A stretch of 64,000 nt of DNA from Chrysaora quinquecirrha (taxonomy: Eukaryota; Cnidaria; Scyphozoa; Semaeostomeae; Pelagiidae), in NCBI GenBank assembly GCA_014526335.1, contig JACTAT010000335.1:62001-126000 (forward strand), in the 5' to 3' direction. Below, in pieces: positions 36,401 to 47,633 of this stretch (positions within the stretch are counted from its first letter, which is position 1; each line of letters opens with the position of its first letter). Made by a program: the position numbers and the translations under genes. Below the pieces are notes generated by a model, which was not told where the DNA came from, did no database searches, and was given only the letters and a program-made list of their open reading frames with translations.

Positions 36401-39400
36401 TCTTCCACACATCTACACAGAATATCGCTATAAGGATATTCATAGACGTTTGAAATTTTCTTACGTTCAAATATAAAATTGAACTATTAGAAACATTCGA
36501 CGAGCCTGCCATGATGACCTTAATTATCGCCCAGCTTCTTTTAGCGCCTCTCTCGAATAAAGACACAGGTAAAGCTTAGATGCTTAATAAGAGTGCATAT
36601 GCGACTAAGCGCTTCTCGCAGGAGGGGGCTCACTAAAATACGTAAAATTTGTCGAAGAAAAATGATGTCAAGGAAAAAACTGGAGAGTGCACCAACAGTA
36701 ATTTGAAAAAATGTCCTTCCCAAATCTTAGGAGAAACTAAATAAGTGTCCACTCTCTTAAGCGCCAGTCTCGATTTGGTACCCATGTAAATACAAAAAAA
36801 AATTAAAAACTGCCCTGCGGGCGCTTATTAAGATCATTATAGTAACACACCCATTGCCGCTTATAGTGCAAACAGACTAAAGGAGAGATTGAAAAGACGT
36901 TTCTTACTTGAACTTCCTGAGAACCTTGGTCATCCTGGATATTCTTTAGAATCTCGTTTTTTAGAATTTCAACATTCCTGCCAACTATGACATCGCTTTC
37001 AACAGCTTCTTTTTTTGTCTCTTCCAAAATCGTTGTCCCTTTGACGCCTCTCTGTTGTAGCTTCCCATCCTCCGAAAGACTAGCTAAATCTGAAAAGCTT
37101 TCTTTCCCAATATACTCCCAAGGATATTCACTTTTCTTCTTGTCAGGGACAATCTCAGAAGATCGACGACTTTCAGTTCTTTTGATTTTATCTTCTTGGT
37201 GATCTAAAAGTAGGTTAGTCACATCTGTACCAAAAGTAAAATCTGTTTGCGAAACTTGTTCTTTGCTATTTCTTTCCACTTTAAGGTCCATTACTTGAAT
37301 TCCTTTACTCTCTTTTCTCTGCAATCTTGAAGTCTCTTCTGATGATGTCTGTCTTGACAAATTCACGACTTCTTGCCAAGCCAGACCAGCACTGCACTTC
37401 GGTTTTCCAGGTGCTTTTTCAAATATTGGCCTGCCAGCTACATTGTGCATAGATTTATTCCCATCAGTTTTCACCACGGATGAAGACGATGTGGTGTGTT
37501 TGGCAGGGATAGCTTGTTCGTTTTCGGCCTGCTTTGTGAGAAACTGAGACAATTCTGAATTGCTCATTAAACTAACTGTATTTAACAAGCGATCGTCATT
37601 AAAATTCTCTAATAGCAGCTGCTCTGAAGACTTTGGTTCTTCGTTTCTATTACTTTTTAAGTTGCTTTCAGGGTAATTAGAAGCAAAGCCTTTTCTGTAT
37701 TGTTTTGTTTCATCCTTTAAATGTTGTAGCCTTGAAGGTCCTTCTTTATCCGCTAAATGAGATCTTTTTTCTAGCAAATGGAAATCAACATCTTCGTCTG
37801 AAACATCGGAATCAAATAGGAATGCAGCCTGTTCTAGCAGACTCATCAAATTTACTTTTTGTCGAGATTTTCTAGTTTTCTTCACTGAACTGGCAGATGT
37901 CTGAGTTTCTCTTGAAACTTGAACGTTTCCTAAAGGACTTTTCGTCATTAAATTGCCACTGCTGTGTCTTCCAGACTTGATTTCACCTTTGATTTGACGC
38001 CTTTTCCTTCTTCGCTTTCTGTGAATCAGTTTAAAAAGCAAAGAATGTCAGAGTTTCAAAATTTTCAAATTAAACTTCTGTTAGATCCGAAATAGAAACA
38101 ATTTCAGGATTGGAAAAGATGGAAATAGAAATAATATTGAAACAATTTTCATAGTCCTTTTCGGTAAACGCCTGACAGCATAGACTGAAAATTTTCAAAA
38201 TCACAAGATATCGAGTTTTGGATGTGAAACTTGTATAAAACATCAAAAACTTAGTATAGGTACAAAGTTTCATTGTCCTGGCACTTGTGTTCTTAACTTT
38301 AAGAGCATTTAAAGTTCCCCATTCTATATAAAGCTCTGACTGCAAAAAATAAAGTTGGTGAAATGTTTTATGAATGTTGAACACTTTTAAAATTGATCAT
38401 ACAAGTGCTAGATGGAAAAACTTTGCACCCAGGCTAAAGCTTGGGTGCTTAATACGAATTTGGAAAATTGGAAATTTCGAAATTTGAAAAATTACTGTTA
38501 CAGTAATTGCTGATAAGGTCCATTGGCTAACTTGACTTTTATAAACAAAACTGAAAAGTAACCCCAGGGGGTACTTCAATTTGACCATGATTAGAGGTGA
38601 ATTTGGATGTAAAAATGCACCCATATGGGCAGCACGTCCAGTATGACTTCATGTACATCTTTTCAACTTAGAGCCTTGTTTTTAAAATTTGCAAAAACTT
38701 TTTCGCACAAAAATTTTGACCCCAAATTCGGATTAAGCACCTTCATTTTAGTGTTGAGGCAAATTTTCACGTTTCTGCTCTGTACGATATTGAGTTTATA
38801 GCGATTAAAAATGTGAAAATTTATTAAGGATTTGACAGTGAAAAATCGCTCGGGGTGAAACTTTACACCCTCAGTCATTTTTCACAGTCAAATCCCTTAT
38901 AAAGTTTCAAACTTTTAATCACTATTTAATCAACATTGTAAGGAATAGAAGCGTAGAAATTTGCCTCAACTCTACATCGAAGGTACTGAACTCGAATCTG
39001 AAGTTGAAATGTTTTTGTGGTGCATTTTTCAATTTTTTTGGAAATGAGGCCCTTAGTTGAAAAGGTGTATTGAAGTGCCCCGTCCCCCGGGGGAAATTAC
39101 CCCCAGTTGAAGCCATTCAATCAGGGTATAACAAACTTCATTAGATCCAAGAAAATACTAATAGACTTTGTTATCCAACATTTAGTTTGTTATATAGAGG
39201 AGTTTGTTTTGCATTTAAGCTGCAACCTAGTGATCAAGCTTACCTTTTCAACGGTTTTCCACTAACTCTCTCATTCCCTTCCCTTTTTTCAGATTTCTCT
39301 AAAGATCTGTCACTATCATACCTCACATCTTTGAAGATTTTATTTTCATGGACGATATGTCTTTCTGTTGGTATGACAGTATTATTTTTCTCTCGTATTT

Positions 39401-39863
39401 CAAGGTTATTATCTGTTTTCTCCTTCAAAGGAATCTTGATCAGTCTAGCTGTTCTTCGTTGATTTTCTTCATCTCTTGAGAGAGGCAATGTAATCATTTC
39501 TGATTTGTGTATTTCTGTTGGCTTATGTAGTAGTTTAATTTGCTTTCTTGCAGCTGGATGATGACTTACTGGAATATTTTGTAAATTTATCAACAAAGGC
39601 ATTTTGGTTTCTTTCTCTGCTTCATTTAAAGTTTTTGGAAGCTTTATCAAGGATACTTCATTTCCATGTGATGGTTTTATTGGTATCTGAACAAGATTTA
39701 TAGGTTTTATTTTAAGTTCTTGAGACTGTTTTGGCAATTTCAAGAGCTTTATCCCATCTTTTTGCTGCTTTAATGACAAGGGTTGAAGCAACGGCTTTGT
39801 GTATTCTTGCTGTTTATTCAAATCGGGCATTTTCAAAAGTTGTAAGCCATATGATGGATCCAT
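27436..39863 (-). CDS. Ten-exon gene for a ~1388-residue disordered, coiled-coil-containing protein (possibly ciliary/centrosomal)
   Basis: Exons: 39244-39863, 36908-38018, 35903-36267, 35221-35377, 33932-34316, 32745-32964, 31576-31717, 29894-29958, 28609-29593, 27436-27552. All ten junctions keep frame (4167 bases, 1388 residues plus stop). The start is ATGG in AAAATGG context with an in-frame TGA 18 bases upstream. The first exon carries about seven copies of a short motif like IKLLKLP or SLIKLP over residues 7-145. The rest is rich in Lys, Glu, Ser and Asp. A helical region lies near residues 700-755 (NLRNLSVQLDALGELHDHLE). A charged segment at ~953-1000 contains LQDWMKKKRNER...REARPF. 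The C-terminus is DWDQVDMILKRY. The WM-KK-R-ER/E-PF segment recalls Joubert-type ciliary scaffolds such as CPLANE1, but I cannot confirm that. No catalytic domain or membrane helix is seen. Introns carry a minisatellite and a tRNA-like SINE. Confidence 0.82.
29690..29815 (-). repeat. Repeat end with hammerhead-ribozyme-like core (29745-29776)
   Basis: On the minus strand CTGATGA is followed by a 6-bp stem GACTGC/GCAGTC closing an 8-base loop, then GAAT. The hammerhead consensus is CUGANGA, stem II, GAAA, so one conserved position differs. An inverted ATCATCAGAG/CTCTGATGAT pair follows at 29768-29792. It lies in intron 8 of the ten-exon gene. Such cores are known in Penelope-like and other retroelements. 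Confidence 0.4.
30276..31037. repeat. 21-bp minisatellite, about 36 copies
   Basis: Tandem copies of a 21-base unit beginning GATCACCCTTAATC, with single-base variants and occasional indels. Because 21 is a multiple of three, long artificial open frames arise on both strands (repeating ITLNLPL on plus, INGRLRV on minus). These are not genes. It sits in the intron between exons 29894-29958 and 31576-31717. Confidence 0.95.
34905..35110 (+). repeat. tRNA-derived SINE head with body
   Basis: GGGCTCTTTAGCTCAGTGG (A box, 34908-34926) is followed by GGTTCGAATCCC (B box, 34959-34970) at tRNA-like spacing. The acceptor stem does not pair and the anticodon arm is poor. A non-tRNA body (GTGAGCAGTTTCTGACACC...) continues downstream. 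A RNA polymerase III SINE rather than a working tRNA. Intron of the ten-exon gene. Confidence 0.6.
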
Positions 39864-41043
39864 TTTTATTGAGCAGCATCAACTTTCTATGAATGAATTA
39901 AAATACTTAATGATGATGAATTTAATAGACAGAAATTGGAGAAGAGCAAGTTCTATATGTTCAAGAAATAACTGACTGAATACAATTTTTCTAATCTAAT
40001 CTAATCTATCAATTACTGCCTGCCTTCTAACAGAAGATTATGACAGGGTGATAGTCTAAGGAAAGCCATCTGATACATCTGCATAAGTTGGAGGAAGGGT
40101 ACACAGGCTTTTTAGGCAAGAGTGGGGCTCAGCCTGCCTGTTTCTTACTTTTGAAGTGCTTTTTCACTAATTTATCACTCTCTACCCTTCTCAAAAACAT
40201 GTTTAAAATACATTTTCAGGCAGGGCTTCACCCTGGTGAACGTTTCTTGTGTCAACCTCATATAGGTTTGGAGATAGCCAAAAATTCTGACCCAAATTTC
40301 AGCCTGGTGTTTCTTATAAAGGTATGTTTTTATAAGAAAAAAATGTGTGTACCAAATAATTAAAAATGATACCCTTTCACGGCATGTCCCTAGTACCCAA
40401 AATATATTAAGTACCTACCTACCCCACTGGCCCGGGGAGGTAGGTATTATATGATGAATGTTAGCTTTTCCAGTTGTTTGAGATTGTTATATGACATAAA
40501 GGTGGGCGATACGATGGGACTAATAATAAAAGAAAGGTACCCTCTAGCAACAACAATCCAGAAACCCCTACCTAGGTACGTATCTAGATGAGGCCAGGCA
40601 GGCTACTAGGTAGGTTTGTATTAGTGTATGAGGTGAGGTTGTGGTGTGTCCAGTGCAGGTCTTATAATACAAACCTCTCTATCTTTCTAACTTTGATTCT
40701 CATTAAACCAACCCAAAAACATATCACATTCTTTCTTCGATGTATTTTCTCTCAAAAGTCCAAAATGGCTGCTTGCGCTTGTTTTGCTTTGCTAGGCAGC
40801 ATGAAAAGGAGGCAGAGCGCTTGACTATGAGTTGGCATGTGATCTCTTGGCGTTGACCCCCTTGAATGACGGGAGTGACACCGCATCCGGCCTCTGACCT
40901 TTCTTATGCATGTGTGGCTCATTGTGGGATTAAGGCTCTCTGCAGTCTCTGCGTAATCGTAATGTAAATAAATTGAGGGGCAAAGTAACGTAACAAAAGA
41001 GCAAGTGTGGAAGCATCGGAAAGTATTTGGAAGTGCCAAAGAG

Positions 41044-41112
41044 TTGGAGATTGGCCAATCAGATATTATACATTTTCTGAGTCTGCGCACACCAGCCACG
41101 CCACGCCACGTG
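41044..41112 (+). promoter_or_regulatory. Promoter-proximal elements of the F-box gene
   Basis: GATTGGCCAATCAGA (41048-41062), a palindromic pair of CCAAT boxes, lies ~75 bp upstream of the start codon. The E-box CACGTG (41107-41112) lies 20 bp upstream. The spacer 39864-41043 separates this gene from the divergent ten-exon gene and shows no other clear gene. A GGTACCTA/TACCTACC-rich stretch lies near 40410-40580. Confidence 0.45.
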
Positions 41113-41131
41113 ACTGATCCAGTTGTTGAAA

Positions 41132-42844
41132 ATGGCGACTGTGTTGGACCTTCCCATAGAGATAGTGGACCTTCCTTATGTTGTTATAAAACATGTAATC
41201 GATTTCCTGCATTTGAAAGATATAATTAACATATCGAAAGTATCAAAGAATTGGAAAATTGTTGCATCAAAACACTTGAAAACAGTGAGGATTGATGACA
41301 GTACGGTTTATGGTGGATCGTGGCAAAAATATTATGAAATGGAAGGACAAAGAACAGCAGCAAGAGAAATATCTAAACGTTTTGCTCATGATCTTGCAAA
41401 CTGCACAGATAAAATAGAACATCTGTATTTTGATGGCAATTGTATACCCCAAGAAGTTTTTGAAATATTGTTATCAAGCCAGAAAGCACTGAAAACTCTT
41501 GTAGTCCTTTGTGATTATCTAATAGGAAACAAAGAACTTGCAAAGATTATCACTGAGGGGCTAATAAGGCATGAAAATTCACTAGAAAAAGTCAGTGTTG
41601 AAATTGAAGATGTGTTCCCTTCATTTAAAAGAATGGCTGGTGCATTCCGTGACAAGAATACATGCTTTCCCAATTTAAAGTCAATGCAGCTTTCACAATA
41701 TATTATGTTAACACCAAGACGCTATGATCCTAATTACTATATAGATGTCCATTGGGTGCATTTGTTTTTTGATGTAGATGATGATGATGATGAAATAGAA
41801 ATGGACACTGAGCACTTATTTGATGCTTATGTCCTGTTTAGAAAGATCCTAACTGATTCTCGTATTGCTGAGCTTAATTTCAAATCAAAGATGCCTGTAC
41901 CATTCATAGTTTTTCAAAATATCAAAATAATTTGGAGTCCACCATACACTAGGCTGTTAACAAATCATTTTCGAGTAGGAGCCTTTTCAAATCTAAAAAA
42001 GATCAATATTGATTGCTTAAATACAGGAGGAGGGACACGTGGAGAGTTCTCTGAATCAGATGCAGATTTGCTCATCAAAAGTTGCCCTCATATTTCTCAC
42101 ATTGATTCTGACTATTTCTTCTCTGATATTTATTACAGAACATTTGATCATGATGAAAAGCCATTTATCAAGATTATCAAGCATTATGGCCCACAACTTG
42201 TTCACATCCATTGCAGCACAAACACAAACATTGCAAAATGCATTGTTGAAAATTGCCCAAACATTAAGACTCTAACAATTGTTGATTATTTTGGTGATGG
42301 GATATCAGATTCAGCACTGTTTGATTTATCAAACCTAAAAAGATTAAAGAAACTTACTATATCCTTTTGGAGACCCTACGAATCCTCAAATGCACTGTTG
42401 ACTTGTCTTGGGAATTGTGTAAGTAGACTGACTAAATTGCAGATCATATTAAAAGGTGAATCTAAGATTGATGTGGACATTTTAAAGAATATTAAGGAAA
42501 ATGGGAAAAACCTACAAACTCTAGTAATTGATTCTACCATTTCATTGGAAGACCATGCAACAGTTGTGGAAGCACTGACAAATATGCTGAGTGGCTGCAC
42601 TTCATGGAGAACCTTAAGTCTTCACATAGGAACTGAAGATATTGATTATCATGAGATTGAAGAGTCACTGCATTATTATAACAAGATCATACAGATGTTG
42701 ATCAATTACCATACAGATCTAAGTCAGCTTGGATTGTGCGTCTTGGGCAGTATGCCTAATGAATGTAAGCAAACTTTAACAAAAGCCATGCCATATTGCA
42801 AATTGGAGTTATTCACTGATGAGAAGAATTATTATAAATTTTGA
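41132..42844 (+). CDS. Intronless F-box / leucine-rich-repeat protein
   Basis: One uninterrupted frame of 570 residues with start AAAATGGCG. An F-box lies at about residues 13-52: LPYVVIKHVIDFL, then ISKVSKNWKIVASKHLKTV. Degenerate leucine-rich repeats follow to the end (NCPNIKTLTIVDYFGDG, LKRLKKLTISF, LTKLQIIL, NLQTLVID). An acidic run (VDDDDDEIEMDTE) sits near residue 220. F-box/LRR proteins are the substrate-recognition subunits of SCF (Skp1-Cul1-F-box) ubiquitin ligases; the F-box binds Skp1 and the repeats bind the target. The substrate cannot be told from sequence. A close paralog, split by an insertion, is at 58111-62109. The lack of introns in both suggests origin by retroposition or an intronless family. 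A polyadenylation signal AATAAA follows at 42880. Confidence 0.85.
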   Translation: MATVLDLPIEIVDLPYVVIKHVIDFLHLKDIINISKVSKNWKIVASKHLKTVRIDDSTVYGGSWQKYYEMEGQRTAAREISKRFAHDLANCTDKIEHLYFDGNCIPQEVFEILLSSQKALKTLVVLCDYLIGNKELAKIITEGLIRHENSLEKVSVEIEDVFPSFKRMAGAFRDKNTCFPNLKSMQLSQYIMLTPRRYDPNYYIDVHWVHLFFDVDDDDDEIEMDTEHLFDAYVLFRKILTDSRIAELNFKSKMPVPFIVFQNIKIIWSPPYTRLLTNHFRVGAFSNLKKINIDCLNTGGGTRGEFSESDADLLIKSCPHISHIDSDYFFSDIYYRTFDHDEKPFIKIIKHYGPQLVHIHCSTNTNIAKCIVENCPNIKTLTIVDYFGDGISDSALFDLSNLKRLKKLTISFWRPYESSNALLTCLGNCVSRLTKLQIILKGESKIDVDILKNIKENGKNLQTLVIDSTISLEDHATVVEALTNMLSGCTSWRTLSLHIGTEDIDYHEIEESLHYYNKIIQMLINYHTDLSQLGLCVLGSMPNECKQTLTKAMPYCKLELFTDEKNYYKF

Positions 42845-42879
42845 TATACTTTTTACATGAAGAAACCTCTGGAAGCTAC

Positions 42880-42885
42880 AATAAA
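42880..42885 (+). terminator. Polyadenylation signal of the F-box gene
   Basis: AATAAA lies 36 bases past the TGA stop codon, a normal spacing for a short 3' UTR. Confidence 0.6.
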
Positions 42886-43687
42886 TTTTGATGGCCTTGT
42901 TATTAACCACACAACAATTTCTATTCATGTCTTAACTTTTTAAAAATTAATGTTAAAAAGACATGCAACCTTTTGATTTTTTTAGTTAAATTTTATAATG
43001 TTTTACACATACTCTGTATCGGGTGCTTTTATTTTTCTACACATTATTTTGCATTTGTATAAAATTCTGTCCCAAATTCAGTTCAAACCAGAGCCTGTTT
43101 GCAGCAGTTTGCTGATGTCAAAAGCCATATGATTCTACAATGCCTGAGTCATTTCAGTTGAAAATCAAGTTGAGGTTGAAAAAAGTAAAACAGACTTTAT
43201 TTCAGAGACAGCATTTTTGATTCACCAAGACATGTTTATGTTTTGATTGAACAGCAACATCAACAGACGGGCAAGCGCTATCTCTGGGCTAGTCTTATAA
43301 ACTAAAGTCTCAGGGAAGGGACTGAGACAACTTGCAGTATATACGGAGGGTCCATCCGAAAAAAAAACAATTCGCACCTACACGTATTGGCTTTTTTACG
43401 CCAATGAACTGAGAATCATCACTCCGATATCTGCAGATGATGCAACTCTGTGGCATTTTAGTGTGTTTCGTTGAATTGTCTAGGGTATATAGAAACGGTG
43501 CACACACTTTCATACAGTTGCACCCACCTCTCCGGAGTCTCCTTGCCGTGAGTGGGTCAGTTTTTTAAATTGCATCTTTTATTTCCAGTTTCTGAACTTG
43601 CGAGAATGAAAGTTCAAAGGTGAAGATAGAGGGAGGAGGTATTGAATATCCAACAAAAATGTAAAAATAGAGATCAAGAAAGCTAAA
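42886..43687. other. Intergenic spacer
   Basis: AT-rich sequence with no supported gene. Short minus-strand open frames at 43310-43513 and 43579-43767 are unsupported. Confidence 0.5.
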
Positions 43688-43689
43688 GA

Positions 43690-44462
43690 GAACTTGCTAT
43701 GGATGACCAAATTGCTCTCTACATCTCTACTGCTCTGCATAATCGGAACCAGTTTGCTTTCAAGCATTTGGCTGTGGCTCAGACGGCTTTCTACTGCTCT
43801 TCTGGATTGCTTTCAACTGCACTGCCGCATCTTCATCGATTGCTTTCCACAGCTCTAGTATCGGAACCAGGTGGCTTTCTACTAATCTATCTGCATAATC
43901 TAGATTAGTAGAAAGCCAAATTAGTAGCCAAAAAGGTTTTCCACTGTTCTATCGCATTTCAATCCGATTGCTTTCCACTGCTCTATAGCGTCTTAACCAG
44001 GTGGCTTTCTTACATTATCTGATTCTGATGGTTTTCCACTGCGTTCCAATGCACTACCGGCATCTTCATTGATTGCTTTCCACTGCTCTCTACCGAAACT
44101 GGATCATATTACCTTCCATTGTTCTGCAGCTTCCGTTGCTCTACTGCATCTGGATCAGATTGCTTTCCACTGCTTCACAGCATTTGGATATGACTTTCCA
44201 GTGCTCTACTTCATCTGGATCAGATGGATTTCCACTGCTCTACATCATTTGGATTAGATGGCTTCAACTGCTCTACAGCATCTGGAGCAGATGGCTTTCC
44301 ACTGCTCTACCGCATCTGGATCAGATTGCTAACTAACTAACTAAATAACTAACCAGCTAACAAACTAACAAAATAACTAACAAACTAACAAAATAACTAA
44401 CAAACTAAATATTACTGTCTGACTGACTGACTGACTGACTGACTGACTGACTGACTGACTGA
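43690..44462. repeat. Minisatellite followed by AACTA-type and (ACTG)n microsatellites
   Basis: From 43690 to ~44328, degenerate ~33-36-bp units carry GCTTTCCACTGCTCTA and CATCTGGATCAGAT. From 44329 to 44408, AACTAACTAACAA-type runs. From 44417 to 44462, a clean (ACTG) run. Plus-strand open frames across it are repeat artefacts. Confidence 0.85.
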
Positions 44463-44469
44463 ACTGACT

Positions 44470-45850
44470 GGGATACCCTTGATATCATTCATCTTTCGTC
44501 CACTGCACTGGTTGAGGCTGTCAAAAAACAGCATGCATGTGTTGGCCTACCTTGACATAATAAGGCGAAGAGAAGAAACTTAACATACGTCTTATAAAAT
44601 TCCCTTTCGAAACAATACACACTTCATTATATCATCGTCAGAAACCCTTTCCATTTGTTTTCTGAGTAGTTCGAAAGAAATCTCTCATACAGGGTTTCAT
44701 GACAGTGTTGTACCCTGAGGGTACCTTTTTTCAAAATTTGACTCCAGGACAGGGTGGCTGGTATATCCATTTTCTAGCGGCATGCCCCCGTATATTGGAA
44801 AGTCAAATCCCCCGGGAAAAAAGGGCCATTGTGGTTAATAAGAAAACATAGTGTTATCACATATCATATTTAGAAATTTTTTTAAATGTTTTTCCAAGTT
44901 TACCTAAAAACGTGTTATGTTATTAGAAAAACGGGTTGCAATTTATCTATGGATTTAAAACCATGGATTTAAATTTCGATTAAGATTCATAACCATAGAT
45001 TTACTTTTCGAAGTTTTCATGGCAGTCTCCATAATAGTACCCTGTTTCCCCTTCTGCCTCGGCTCGGAACATCACCTCCTTCAACGATGTTAATAGTTAG
45101 TTTTAGTGTACATTGTACATTATAAGGGCAATGTTAAAGAGCTCAAAATCAACGTGTTAGTCAAAGAGTTCAAACTCCATATGACAGTCAAAGGGTTCAA
45201 AAGCTGCATTTGACAGGCTCAACTGGATGTGTCGGCCACCGACTCTTGCATTTTTCACCATAAGTTCATGGGCCCATTTTTAGAGTAAGCGGATTTAAGA
45301 ATGGCCAGGCCTCAAGCAGTATATTCAGTAAGGTAAGCCATCTCCTAGCTTCCTTAGGAGTTTGTAGCTTTGGAAAGAAATTCAAGATTCTATCTAACTC
45401 ATGTGGGAATTTTTTGCCCTGTAACATCGCAGTCATTCTCAAATAAGTAATTTAGTCAAGAGAAAAAAGGAAAAAAGCCCTCTTCGCTCACCGTTTCTTT
45501 CGTCCTTGCCGTTCTTGGCCAACAAATAATGTCATTACGGGGACAGTTATTATGAGGCATGGCATTGTCTTTTAGGGGGGGGGTCGAAAATAATTTGATT
45601 TTTGCCTCGCTTCTAGGGTATTTTTTCAATTGCTTTGTCATATTTATGCATAATTTGGTCTTATGTGGAGATTTAGTTGCAAAATGACAAGTATTTCACT
45701 CTATGGTAAGTAAACCGAGCAAGGGGTTAAGACATATTAATTCACTCTAACTTTTCTTCCCAGACCCACTTTCCTTCCTTCCTTTCACCTAAAAATACTT
45801 CCTACATCCTAATTTCAATGAATTTTCAACATCAAAACTGAAAGAGCGCG
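44470..45850. other. Intergenic spacer
   Basis: No supported gene. It contains a G8 run near 45577 and two related GTCAAAGAGTTCAAA-type stretches at 45160-45200. Confidence 0.5.
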
Positions 45851-46040
45851 TGACCAATGGTTTCTATGGTGTCAGAAAGAAATACTTGTATCTGATTGGT
45901 CTACAGGAGCACAAAGAAAGCTCACGCCCTTATGGGGTTATTTAAGCAAAGAGAGCATCGATTTCGCCCAGATTCACTGGAGCTGGCTGAAAGTTCTGAG
46001 GAAAAGAAGAGACGAAGCGAAGACTTGAGAACAACGAGAG
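45851..46040 (+). promoter_or_regulatory. TATA/CCAAT promoter with 5' UTR exon, possibly of the avidin gene
   Basis: Two CCAAT boxes in opposite orientation (GACCAATGG at 45852, GATTGGTC at 45894) precede TTATTTAAG at 45938-45946. A purine-rich exon then ends GAGAG followed by the donor GTATGTAAAG at 46041. The next plus-strand acceptor before a start codon is TGTGTAG at 52010, just before the avidin ATG. This exon may therefore be the avidin 5' UTR with a ~6-kb intron holding the LTR element. The layout copies that of the promoter at 20.5 kb. The splice link is inferred. Confidence 0.4.
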
Positions 46041-47405
46041 GTATGTAAAGATGCCAAAGAAACCCTTTAAAACTTTAAATCTTCATATAGCCATTAGATT
46101 GCATTGAAATGTTGAATGTTGTTTGTTAGTAGTATTTTTGCTTTCCTGCGGTTATTTATATTGTATTCGTATTTCGATTTCACGTCAACACTCTTCTCAT
46201 TCTGCTAGATCGGCCATTCATTTAGTATTGCTTCGATTTTTATGTTTTCTGACTATTCTGGTCCGTTCTCGTCCTGTATTGTCCCTGTGACATTTGTCCT
46301 TTAACATTCCTCCAGGTAAGGTTAGTATTTTTTTCATTTTTACGTTCTCAGTTCCCGCACTGCACCTATTTCCTGTAATTGATTTCGCAAATGTTGATTT
46401 TACTCTAACTGCCTGATTGTGGTGATGAGCCTGAAGCAGGTTCAGACGCTTCAAACATGGACTACTAGTCAATAAAAATTTTTTGCAAATCTCGTGCGTC
46501 TGTCAATTGTTTACACGAATTTTTTTTATAAGCAACTTCGTTCGGCCCTAGTTCAAAAAGTTGCTTATTTTTGAACCTTTAATGGCCACCTTTTAGTAGC
46601 AAAAGTTGTTTAATTTTAGCTGTAACTTTTACCCTAAAAATAGTATAGAGGCTAGAAAAGGAGCAAAATCTAACATTGCCCATAAAATGACTGGAACCAT
46701 TTCTCCTTGCTGATATTGTTACCATAAAGAAACTTTGTATTGAAAGTTAAACGGAAACCCCTCAATGAAATGCCCCACTTAACGAGAAACACTCCATTGA
46801 TATCCAATTTTTGACGGCAAATGAATGGAAATAGCTTCTATGTTGTTCAATCCTCGATTGCTTGCAGTGATATAAATTTTAAAAATTCAAAAAGTTGCTT
46901 AGGTTTTTCTCCTGTGTTACTGGAAACGAGGAAATTTCGTAAAACTATCAAAATACTAAGGTATACGTTTGATCATAATACAGTATATTGGTTTATGTAT
47001 GGTGGAAAGAGAAGGTGGCGTAGCCGACGGTAGTTACCTTTAGTTGATAACACTAAGAGCCCCCATTGATAAGAGGCTCCAAGGGGCCCCCAACGTTAAA
47101 ATTATGTCATTATGAAATGATCTTTCTTGATGAAATACGCGTGTTTTCTTTCGTTTTCTTTCATGAAAAACGGCTTGTAAGTTATTGATGTTGCAAAGTG
47201 GATACTTAAGAGCAGGGTTAGCTTTAGGGAGACTGGGGCCCCTTGTACCGATGTCTTATTTAAGGAACTTTGAAGCTGAAATAGGAAATAGGGACTAGAA
47301 AATAGGGATTAGGAAACTGCAAGTATATCCAAAGCTTTTTGGACGTTCGTATTTCTGTTGCATTTAGTACCAACATCTCAATTTTCGTCTGTCAGATTCC
47401 ACTCT

Positions 47406-47596
47406 TATAATGTTGTTGCTGTCAATCAATAAATTAACATAAATTATAATGATCAGGAGATTGCACCACGTGAACTATAATTACAGTTGATTTAGTAACG
47501 CAGTAGATTACGAAGAGAGAATCTTAGACTTGTTATGTTTTGGTTAATCAATGTTCTTTATTGCGTCGTTCCTTATGAGACATTCGGAACACGATA
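47406..47596 (+). repeat. 5' LTR
   Basis: 191 bp matching the 3' LTR, starting TATAATGTTG and ending ACACGATA, preceded by target copy ACTCT. Confidence 0.92.
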
Positions 47597-47633
47597 AATG
47601 GCGACGAGGATACTTTAAAAATTGATTACAGAT

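Noticed and set aside
38070..39116. Several 60-100-codon minus-strand frames in the first intron of the ten-exon gene
   Set aside because: No splice sites in phase and no domain; the flanking exons join directly in phase.
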